Assembly (NCBI RefSeq): GCF_000227135.1
Contig: NC_018256.1
Location: forward strand, 1,003,433 to 1,067,432
DNA from: Leishmania donovani
Lineage: Eukaryota; Euglenozoa; Kinetoplastea; Trypanosomatida; Trypanosomatidae
Direction: 5' to 3'
Length of the DNA: 64,000 nt
The notes below the pieces were generated by a model that worked only from the letters and a program-made list of their open reading frames with translations, searched no databases and had not been told where the DNA came from. A program made the translations under genes and the position numbers. Shown piece after piece: positions 33,187-42,576 of this stretch (within the stretch, counting starts at the first letter, position 1; every line of letters starts with the position of its first letter).

Positions 33187-33760
33187 TTTTTTTTTTACCT
33201 CTTACCACCAGCGTGTCCATCTCTCTCTCTGCCGTACAACATGAGTGAAATTCCACTCAACCCGCCCCACGGCCTGCCGCAGGCCCCATCGTGTGGTGCA
33301 ATGCAGCGGTAGACACTCGCGTTACAGGAATGCAGACCCAGTCATCCCTGCAACGAATACTATTCGCCCTGCACCGAAGATCGCCGCACAGTAGCTCCCA
33401 TCATGCAGATCGTCACCTGGTGCATCCTCCGCGCGGTCGCGCAGGCTACCTCCGCCATCAGGCAGTGAGGCCCGCGTAAGATACGCTCCCGTCATGCGGG
33501 CACGTCGCCTATCATGTGAGTAGTACAAGCGTGGTCACTGTCGCGGGTGGCTCCGACGCAAAGTCGCCCAGGACCACAAAGGCGACATTAGCAGCGATGC
33601 ATCGCCCTAATCTCCCCCCCCCACGTCGCAGGTACATGGTCCTGCCACCACCGGAAGTGGTTATGCATTGACCGGGATAGGGGGGCTGCTTGGCTTCCCC
33701 ACACAGAGTGGGTACTGGACCCTGATACCACGCTGAGGTGTCCCCCCGCCATCAGGGGGT
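33187..33760 (-). repeat. SIDER-type retroposon with A-tail
   Basis: It is in minus orientation. The right end carries the hallmark (minus strand GGGGGGACACCTCAGCGTGG near 33750-33731, then CAGTACC and GTGTGGGGAAGC). The left end is ten T on the plus strand (33187-33196), a poly-A tail in the element's own sense. The body is more diverged than the 27.6/39.8/45.4 kb group. Confidence 0.85.
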
Positions 33761-35650
33761 TGGTCATGTAGAGGAGAACGACAAACGAGCAATCCATCAT
33801 CGAGTACAAGAAATGGAAACCGACGAAAAAGAGACGAGAGTGCTGCAGTGCGTGAGGAGACAGCCGTACACGGAGAAGAAAGTGATATTCTGCTTATGGA
33901 GTGGTGTCATTCTGGTACGTACATCGTGATGTAAACTAGAAGACAGCAAAACAGCGATTAACGATCAAAGCACTCAGGTGACTCTCTGCGTGCGCTGCCT
34001 TGCCTGTGTCTATGAGAGAGTGGGTGGATGAAGGGGCCAGTAGGTGCTTGTTGAGAGGGTGCGCACGCCAAAGAAAACGTTGGGCGGCGTAGCGGACGAC
34101 GGATGGGCGGTTGGCAGCATAGGCGTCGCATCGTGGAGAAAGATAGCGTGCTTCGAGGTGGGATGGAGGGGGAAGCTGTACATCTTCCCCTCTTCCCTCT
34201 CTCACCCTTCTTCGCCCCTCTGCAGCCCCTCGACGTCCGGCACTGCCACACTAAAGAAAAGAAGGCGATCAGCAGCGAAGCAGTAGGAAGGCACAAACAA
34301 AAAAGGGAAAGAGGCGGTGTCGACAAGAACAAAGAAAGAGGGCGCAAGGTGAGGCACAAAAAGAAACAGCCCAAAACGCACACACACACACACACAAGGC
34401 GGACCATGTGGCGGACAGAGAGCGGCAATAATGCCAGCAGAGCGAGCAGCACAGATGCACACACGCACACGTAACAAAAAACATGCACCATAACCCTGAC
34501 AGGGGGCGGAGGAGATACAGCGCAGCAAAATCACCATGTGGAACCAACGGTAACGGTATCGAAAGAAAAAGAGGGAGGAGAAAGGTCAAAGAAAACGGTG
34601 ACGAATCCGCGGAATGCACGGTGAAAGAGGGAAGTGGGAGAGTGGCAGAAGAGGAATGCGGAAGAAAAGTAAAAAGAAGCGAAAAAAGATCTTGTTGGCG
34701 TAGGGGAAGGGAGGAAGAGAAGGAGGGAGAGAGGTGAACAAGAGTGTACGACGACATGGCATACAAAGCAGAGAGGAGGGAGTAGGAGAAGGGGGGAAGG
34801 GTTGGCAAGGGCTTCCCCCTCCCCTTCCACTCCTCCCCTGAGGCGAACATGAAACATAGTTCAACGAGAAACCAAAAGAGGATGTGACGCAGCGCGAGGC
34901 AGTGAAACTAAAGCAAACAGCGCCCACACACGCACACAAACGAAAACCCAAACAGACACGAAAAGCATGCAAGGGAGGAAGACGGAACTCTCACGGGGGG
35001 GGGGGGTAGTGCAATCGAAAAGGACAAAGAAAACGCACAGGCACACATATATGTATACATCTACACAGCAGCACAACGAGAGGAAAGGGGAAAGGTGCTA
35101 AAAAAAAGAAGGTACACCAGAGAAAGGAAAAAGAAGAGAAACAGGTGGGGAGCATATCTCAACACGAAGGGTGCGCGCTAACGTACACTCATGCCTACAT
35201 GAGCCGCCGCTCGCCATGTGATGGGAAAAGGGGGGAGTTAGCAAAAAAAAAAAGCAGCGAATGGGTGAGCGAGTGGGGGGAGGGGAAGAGTAGTGGGGGG
35301 AAGCGGCAGGCGGTACAACTGTGGCGAAGAAACGCAACACGCACACAAACACAGACGAGCATACGGCCAACACAGCAAACGCGTAAAGGAAGAAAAACAA
35401 AAATCCCTGTTAAATCAAAAAAAAAGAGGTGGAAGAGTGCAGACAAAGGGGTTCGTGGGTTCATCTAAAACGTAAGGTTCAGCGCAGCAAGCGCACACAA
35501 CCACCGACTCCTTCCATTCTGCAGACGACTACAAGCCGAGCGCCTTGCCGAAAGGAGAAGAGGAATAACAAGCAGCGTTTCGGTCCCTGCGGAAAGCACT
35601 AGCTCACCACCTTCGCTGCAGTGGCGTGCCGCACGTTACGTCACGTCCGA
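33761..35650. other. 3' flank of the disordered-protein gene
   Basis: It is purine-rich on the plus strand, with (CA)n near 34379-34397. Long hydrophobic open frames on the minus strand come from T/C-rich sequence and are not genes. Confidence 0.5.
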
Positions 35651-36889
35651 CTACGAGCGCGGAAGCTTGCCCCACCGCGGGCAAGGCAGGGCTAGTGGTG
35701 GGATGATGGGGTCGAGGGGAACGTTCGGTAACAGGCAGCTTCCTACAGGCTCCGGTGCAGAGAAATTTCGTACACCAAGGGCCGCAGGCTGCATGCCGTC
35801 TGGCGAGCCGCCCGCTGCCGCTGTTGTGCCCCCGGCGCGCGCGGGCGACGTGCTAGTTGGCGCCGCTTCCGGGGAGGCAAGAAAGGAGTCGGGGCAGTGA
35901 CTCTGTGATCCCATGGCGGCCGATGTGGCAAAGGGCTGCTGCGTTGGAGACTGTAGCGAGGCCGCGTCGACACCCAAGGTGCTCTCACGCGGTGCCATCG
36001 TCGGCGTTCCCGAGGCGCTCGATAGCATGGGCACGGCCGCGGCAGGCGGCCAGGGCTGGCTGGCGACGCGGACAAGGGACGGCGGAGACACCGAATACGC
36101 GAGAAGCGGAGCAGGTGAGCCGGACTCCACCACGTATGCGAAGTTTCCACTCCCGGAGTGTCCTTGTGAGGTGGGCGAGGTGAGTTGCAGAGGTGAAATA
36201 AGCTGGGTAGTCGCCGAGGGCGGTTGATGGGAAGAGCCGCTCTGCATGGCCGCGGCAGTGCCTGCCGCGGCCTGATACGGGTAGAAGGGGCTCATCGACG
36301 TCGCCGGGGCGGGACCAGAGATGAGCATGAGCCTCTGCCTCGCTGGCGGGGTGGCTGCTGCGCTCGACGCGGTAAAGGGTTGCGAGGGAGAGTGGGCCTG
36401 CAGCACGAATGATTGCTGTAGCATCTGTGGCTGCGTGGCCTGCAGGGGTGTGTTGGGCTGCGAGAACCCTGGCTGCGTTGCGGGGTATCGTGAGAAAGGC
36501 GTCGCTGTGCTACTGCTCATCCGAGCAGGATCGTACGAGACGTTAGACGGCGGCTGTGGGGGCTGCATTAAGTTCACAAGGGAAACGGACGCGGCGGTGG
36601 TGGCTGGGGAGCCGATGGTAGCCGCGGTGGATGTATCGCCGGTCTTGTGGTTCGCCGAGTGAATTCCCAGCAGCTGCGAATTGGAGAACTCTGTTGTGCT
36701 ATTGGAAGCCGATGGGGTCCCGGACACCTGTGAGGGATAAGGCGGCGTCAGATATAAAATGTTGCCCTCAGGCCGGGGCCCATGTGGCACCTGGGCAGAG
36801 TCCGTGGCAGAAGGGTACGGAAAAGGGATAGAGGCGCTACTCGGGTTCGGATCGATGAAGACCCTCCGTGGATCGTATGGATTAAACAT
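35651..36889 (-). CDS. Hypothetical low-complexity protein with N-terminal FNPY motif
   Basis: The protein has 412 residues from the ATG at 36889. The frame extends to 37054, but an acceptor (T-rich tract, then TTTCAG, ending at 36970) lies between, so the hydrophobic upstream part is leader. The protein is Ser, Pro, Ala, Thr and Gln-rich with no predicted globular domain and no membrane segment. The first 20 residues (FNPYDPRRVFIDPNP) and the last 30 (PNVPLDPIIPPLALP, ending RWGKLPRS) look more constrained than the middle and may be docking motifs; trypanosomatid mRNA regulators that bind MKT1 use an HNPY-type motif, which this only partly matches. Sustained GC-rich reading over 1.2 kb with no stop supports a real gene. 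The function is unknown. It is isolated, with 9.3 kb without genes on one side and 5.7 kb on the other. Confidence 0.75.
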   Translation of the reverse strand: MFNPYDPRRVFIDPNPSSASIPFPYPSATDSAQVPHGPRPEGNILYLTPPYPSQVSGTPSASNSTTEFSNSQLLGIHSANHKTGDTSTAATIGSPATTAASVSLVNLMQPPQPPSNVSYDPARMSSSTATPFSRYPATQPGFSQPNTPLQATQPQMLQQSFVLQAHSPSQPFTASSAAATPPARQRLMLISGPAPATSMSPFYPYQAAAGTAAAMQSGSSHQPPSATTQLISPLQLTSPTSQGHSGSGNFAYVVESGSPAPLLAYSVSPPSLVRVASQPWPPAAAVPMLSSASGTPTMAPRESTLGVDAASLQSPTQQPFATSAAMGSQSHCPDSFLASPEAAPTSTSPARAGGTTAAAGGSPDGMQPAALGVRNFSAPEPVGSCLLPNVPLDPIIPPLALPCPRWGKLPRS

Positions 36890-36969
36890 GGACAGGGGGA
36901 CGAAACGGTGAAGAGAGCCGCGCGGCACACGCTTACCAACACTCACAGCACCCACGCGAGAGAGGAGTG

Positions 36970-36992
36970 CTGAAAGCGTGCACGAAAGAAAA
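36970..36992 (-). promoter_or_regulatory. Spliced-leader acceptor of the disordered-protein gene
   Basis: On the minus strand a T-rich tract leads into GCTTTCAG ending at 36970, 80 nt before the chosen ATG. Confidence 0.5.
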
Positions 36993-38980
36993 AAAAAAAC
37001 AACGAAGGCGGCCACTACAACAATGAAAAAGGCGCAAATCACAGACGCACACACTCACGGGAAGACCGCACAGAAGACAATAAGGAAAGAGAGAAGACGC
37101 GGCGGCAGTAGCAGCGCCCCTCTAGGACTTTTAAGCCTGGCCTGCTCTATTTAGAAGAAGCCTTTCTACAGGAATCCGACGCGAAGAGGTCGACAGAGAA
37201 CAACAGAGAGAAATAGAGAATGAGGAAGGAAACGAGAGCAGAGGAAAGAGAGGAAAGAAACGAAGAAGAGAGAGAGCAGCCACCGCGAGGTGAAAAGACA
37301 AGCTACCACGACGGCACGCAAAGGAGCTGTCGCGTGATTCGGAATCTTCGTTGGATCGGGGTCTCGGTATGTGGAAGCCGCAGGTGTGCGCACCTCTTTC
37401 TCAAAGTGACTCACTACTTCTTTTCTTTCCTTGCGCTCCCGCTTGTCTATCACAGCTTTTGTATTTTGCCTGTTCGATATCTTTCCCCGCTACCTAAACG
37501 CTAGAAAACGTATATACCAACAAAAGAAGACAATATGGAGAGGCGGCGAAAGGCGAGATAAAAGGGGAGGGAGGGAAGGGGGAAGGGGGCACAGCACCAT
37601 ATCAATGACAGCGCAGAGAGATGGCGTGTGCGTGTGGACACTTCCTTTCCTTCGCCAACGTGTGAGAGAGAAAGGAGAGAGATGGACAAAGGGGGAGAGA
37701 GAGTGACACCGAGTCTGTGAGTGAGCCAGCATATTCGTGTCCATCGATCCGACTTCTGGGTGTGTGCAATCGCGCCGCTTACGTCGAGGCCATAGCGGTA
37801 GGAACAGAATGCATCTTTTACACAAGACCATGGATAACCGTATATGTTGTGTTGATGTTCTGACGAGAGTGCAGTACCATCTGTCTTCCCAGCTTCCTGT
37901 CTCACCCGGCAAAAACATGAAGGGGGTCGAATGAGCGGGACTTACTCTGAAGGCACAAACAGCGGAAATAGCGAGGGAGGAGGCGCCCATAAGGCCACTA
38001 GGGTCCCCTTTCAAAGAAAATGGAAACTAGACGTAGCCGTGGCAGGTAGTAGAGAGATCCTGCTGCCACTGGAGAAAGAAAAGACAAGTCGATCACGCAC
38101 CGATCTCGTCGCACGGCGATGTCCCCAGAAAAGAGCACTAAGAACAAAGGGAGGAAAGTCATAGTCCTTCCGCAGGGACTTGTGCGCCCACCTGCTGGAT
38201 GAGGAGGAGATTAAAAGAAAGCAAGAAGGAGAGAGCGCGCGGGAGTCCGACGTCGGCATTCCGTGCCCCAGGCAACGCCTTCGCCACGGCGAAGTAACGG
38301 TGGTACGGTACACGAGGGATCCGCCAAGGCCGATAAAGGTGAGGTGAGGTGAAGAGAAAAAAAAACAGTCCACAAAGATCTACATCGGGGGTAGTCCAGT
38401 TGGGCACGATATAGGAAAAGAGAAGGGAGTGGAAGAGGTATACGGCAAAAAGAGACACACACAATAAGCGTTGCACATGCATACACACACACGCGTACCC
38501 CTACACACGCACAAGTGGACACTCGCACTCGTGGCACCGGAACAGGAAGAAAAACTCCGAGGCAAACAAAATTAGCCAAGCCAGCGTAGCAGGGGGCGGA
38601 CCCGAAGCACACACACACACACACGGGAGGTGATGGGGTGCATACACGGGGAGCTGGAGCACAGAGGAAAAACGAAGTCGAAAACGCAACAGAGGAGAAG
38701 CACACACTGAATGGAAAAAAATCATGCGCGTGAGCACAATAACGGCGCGAAGAAAGTGGTGCAGCGGCATCTGTAGAGAAGTGAGCATATCTACATAAGC
38801 ACAGATACACAAAAGACATGGGCAGCGCCTTGTTTTCGGTGACTTCCATGCGTGAGAAACACCGGGTTGGAAAGGGAGAGGACGATGAGCCGCACCGGAT
38901 CCAGTGCACACGTACCTATAGCAAAGGCACCGTAAGCAGCAGCAGCAAAAGCAACACTCAAAACAGGAGAGGCTACGACT
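36993..38980. other. Gene-poor spacer, part 3
   Basis: No supported CDS was found. Simple (CA)n is at about 38608-38624, with GA-rich runs. Confidence 0.5.
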
Positions 38981-39318
38981 TTTTCCTTCAAGGTGCCCGC
39001 CATCTCTGCCGCACAGCATGAGTGAAACCCCACTCAGCTCACCTCAGGGCCTGTCACAGGCCCCATCCGCGTGGTGCGAGGCAGCGCTAGACACACGTGT
39101 TACAGCAATGCGCCGACTCCGTCATCCCAGCACCGCCCCNNNNNNNNNNNNNNNNNNNNNNNNNNNNNNNNNNNNNNNNNNNNNNNNNNNNNNNNNNNNN
39201 NNNNNNNNNNNNNNNNNNNNNNNNNNNNNNNNNNNNNNGCCCCCCCCAGGGGGGGGGGGGGGAGGGGGTGTACTGGCCCCTGCGGTACCGCTCACGGAGG
39301 TGTGTCCCCTCTCCGCGT
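38981..39318 (-). repeat. SIDER-type retroposon, interrupted by a gap
   Basis: The left end (39001-39139) matches the 5.8 and 27.6 kb copies; an N-run covers 39140-39238; the right end with the 5' hallmark resumes at about 39260-39318. The first bases after the gap are homopolymer-rich and probably poor-quality contig end. Confidence 0.75.
39140..39238. other. Assembly gap (99 N) in a SIDER
   Basis: An N-run in a high-copy repeat. Confidence 0.99.
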
Positions 39319-39792
39319 CACCGGGTGGAGAGAGGAGAAAGAGAACAACAAAGAGGAACGCAGTACGCAGACACTTGCAGCAGCAGGCGATGGGTGCCTG
39401 TAGGACGTGCGGGTGCGTGAGTCATCGAGAGAGAAAAGACGAAAAGCCCTTTAGGGCAATGGTATGCGAAGCGAGAGAGCAGGCAAGAGAAAACATCGGG
39501 TTGCGAAATCAGGTGAGAGGGGGAGGAGAATAGAGGAAAGGAAGCGAGGTGAGAAGGGGTAAAACAGCAAACGACAAAAACAGATAGAGAACGTTCGAAC
39601 GTGTGCAGGAGGAAAAGGGAAACGCAACGAAAAGGCGTACGAAAAGAGAGAAAGGGAGTCGGGGTCGGGACACGGGGGAAGCCATGGATAGACATCACCG
39701 CCACGACCGGCACTTTCTATGTTGTTTGTTTCGCTAACAAAGTACGCACATTCAAGACGCGGAAGGGTGGCGATGTAGCCAACCGTCATCGA
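39319..39792. repeat. SIDER-flank repeat unit, copy 1
   Basis: It is identical to 40050-40523 (offset 731 bp) and, over about 39409-39746, to 46134-46470 with two differences near the gap edge. The sequence is non-coding and purine-rich. Confidence 0.85.
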
Positions 39793-39800
39793 GGGAGATA

Positions 39801-40049
39801 CAGAAGCGTGCGCACCGTCGCTGGCCTCTCCAGCGCAACAATGTCCACAGCCTGACCGCCGGCATCCGTAGCGGCAAACCACTCTGGCCTCCCCCTCACG
39901 TCGTAGGCACTTGGCCCTGTCACCACCAGAGGTGGCTCGGCATTGGCAGGGGATAGGGAGAGGCTGCTTGGCTTCCCCACGCAGAGTGGGGGGAGGGGGT
40001 GTACTGGCCCCTGCGGTACCGCTCACGGAGGTGTGTCCCCTCTCCGCGT
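39801..40049 (-). repeat. Partial SIDER (5' part) at a tandem-duplication junction
   Basis: The element starts abruptly mid-body: the flank unit ending GAGGGAGATA is joined directly to AGAAGCGTGCGCACC, which is internal SIDER sequence. It then runs to the hallmark end. This is the junction of a 731-bp tandem duplication. Confidence 0.75.
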
Positions 40050-40738
40050 CACCGGGTGGAGAGAGGAGAAAGAGAACAACAAAGAGGAACGCAGTACGCA
40101 GACACTTGCAGCAGCAGGCGATGGGTGCCTGTAGGACGTGCGGGTGCGTGAGTCATCGAGAGAGAAAAGACGAAAAGCCCTTTAGGGCAATGGTATGCGA
40201 AGCGAGAGAGCAGGCAAGAGAAAACATCGGGTTGCGAAATCAGGTGAGAGGGGGAGGAGAATAGAGGAAAGGAAGCGAGGTGAGAAGGGGTAAAACAGCA
40301 AACGACAAAAACAGATAGAGAACGTTCGAACGTGTGCAGGAGGAAAAGGGAAACGCAACGAAAAGGCGTACGAAAAGAGAGAAAGGGAGTCGGGGTCGGG
40401 ACACGGGGGAAGCCATGGATAGACATCACCGCCACGACCGGCACTTTCTATGTTGTTTGTTTCGCTAACAAAGTACGCACATTCAAGACGCGGAAGGGTG
40501 GCGATGTAGCCAACCGTCATCGAGGGAGATAGGTACGCAAAGGAGTAGGTATATGGGTACACTAGTCGAAACTATCAGGACAGCGCTGATGGCAGTCCGT
40601 CCCTCTTTCCGTCAAGCCAGTTAAAATAAAGGGAGATGGAGAGCGCAGCAGAAACTACAAAAAAGATGGCCTTCTTCCTCTCACTGTAGAATCGAATGAG
40701 AGCGGTGTCCCTTCCCCCATCGAACTAGGCGCCGCGGG
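40050..40738. repeat. SIDER-flank repeat unit, copy 2
   Basis: It continues past the end of copy 1 to the gap at 40739. Its last 314 bp (40425-40738) recur immediately after the gap. Confidence 0.85.
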
Positions 40739-40837
40739 NNNNNNNNNNNNNNNNNNNNNNNNNNNNNNNNNNNNNNNNNNNNNNNNNNNNNNNNNNNNNN
40801 NNNNNNNNNNNNNNNNNNNNNNNNNNNNNNNNNNNNN
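40739..40837. other. Assembly gap (99 N) between identical flanks
   Basis: The 314 bp ending at the gap recur from its first downstream base. Confidence 0.95.
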
Positions 40838-41151
40838 ATCACCGCCACGACCGGCACTTTCTATGTTGTTTGTTTCGCTAACAAAGTACGCACATTCAAG
40901 ACGCGGAAGGGTGGCGATGTAGCCAACCGTCATCGAGGGAGATAGGTACGCAAAGGAGTAGGTATATGGGTACACTAGTCGAAACTATCAGGACAGCGCT
41001 GATGGCAGTCCGTCCCTCTTTCCGTCAAGCCAGTTAAAATAAAGGGAGATGGAGAGCGCAGCAGAAACTACAAAAAAGATGGCCTTCTTCCTCTCACTGT
41101 AGAATCGAATGAGAGCGGTGTCCCTTCCCCCATCGAACTAGGCGCCGCGGG
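40838..41151. repeat. Repeat of the pre-gap sequence, probable assembly duplicate
   Basis: It is identical to 40425-40738 and begins at the first base after the 99-N gap at 40739-40837. This is best explained by two overlapping contigs that were not merged. Confidence 0.75.
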
Positions 41152-42576
41152 CAATGATGACAAGCTTTTTCTGCCTGCGCGGACTTCCTGGGTTGCGGTA
41201 CACCCCCCGTAGTAGGCACACACGCACACATGTTGCGTAAGCGCTGTAGCACCGCGTGCACTGTTATTGTTTGCGTGTCTTCTGTCTTTCGCTCTTTGCC
41301 CACTTGCCTGTTTGTCTTCCTACGGTCCTGGTCCCCCTTCCCCCTGTGGATAACTACGATCGGAATGCGTGGGTATCGCAGATTCGTGTGTGTGTGTGTG
41401 TGATTGGGGAAGCAAGCCCGAGAGGAAGAGAGGGCAGTTGAACGGTAGGCAAGACGAAAAGTCAAACGATAACACTGAGAGAGACGATAGCAAACCAACT
41501 TGATGACGCCAGAAACGAACGAAAAGGGGCGAGGAGCTGCGCCCACAGCGGTAGTCAGCAGACGGAAAACAGAATGAGCGTGGATGCGGGCTTTTTTTCG
41601 ACTTGTTGGTGTCTGGCAAGTGGGAGAGAAGAAAAACATATGCTCAAAGAATAGAGAGGTGTGTACACGGGTGTGCAGAAGTGCCTGCTTGTTTGCTGAT
41701 GTGGGCGTGGCACGTTCTTGTTGGAATGCCCAAGTCAGTGTGCGTATGTGTGCGTGTGTGTGAGAGATGGGGAGATAGGGGAGTTTGTGCGGTGAGAAAG
41801 AGAAGTGTTGGGGGTGAGGGTGGCGATGATGCACGGCACGCACCAATAGAAGGAGCGAGAGAGAGCAAAGCGCGTCAGAAAGGGCACTTCACAGAAGACT
41901 GGCAAGCCGCGCTACCCTTCTGCTGACTGCTGATAGTGGGGCCGGTGGGTGTGCATACACTTCGGCCTACCAGGCCCTCAAAGGCGTGTTTGGCTGTCTG
42001 TGGTCTTCACACCGGAGGTAGATACTTCAGTACAAATAGAGGTGAGAGAGGCGCAAAAGAGGTGGCGGCGTCACTCGCGAAACTCATCGGCTCTGGCGCT
42101 GAGTCCGCGCCTGTCCTCCCGAGTCATCTCTGCCGACGCTAGCGCGTTTTCGGTGGCTCTGCTAGTGACAAAGATATGGATGTCATTTTCTTCCCCCGAT
42201 GAAGGGGAAAGAAGGGAGACAATAGATGGCGGAGACTCTCTGCTGAGCCTGGAAAACGCGCGGAGGCGCAGACGACGAAAACGAAGCCACAACAATTAGA
42301 GAAAATGCACCAAAACAGAAGGAAAACAACAAGAAACGTGAGAGGCACGAAGCACCACATGATGGACGAAAGGGAGGAGGAGCGACACAGAGTGACAGCG
42401 GGGAGGCTGTAATCGAGAGCATCGCGCGATGTCTGGGAACAAGCTCTCTTGCCGTGCACACACACACACACGCGCCGACGCAACACTCGGGAAGATTAAT
42501 GTCACCCACGCACGTTCCCATGGAGGATTGTACTCGTCGAGCAGGTAAAAGAGAAGGACGTGAGAGTCAAATTTTT
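41152..42576. other. 3' flank of the deubiquitinase gene
   Basis: No supported CDS was found. Short (GT)n runs are at about 41386-41402 and 41746-41762. Confidence 0.5.

Noticed and set aside
34269..34850. Hydrophobic minus-strand frames that could suggest membrane proteins
   Set aside because: Low-complexity T/C-rich sequence in all three frames; not coding.
40838..41151. Apparent third tandem copy of the SIDER-flank unit
   Set aside because: It begins exactly at a gap edge and duplicates the pre-gap contig end, so it is more likely an assembly overlap than a biological copy.
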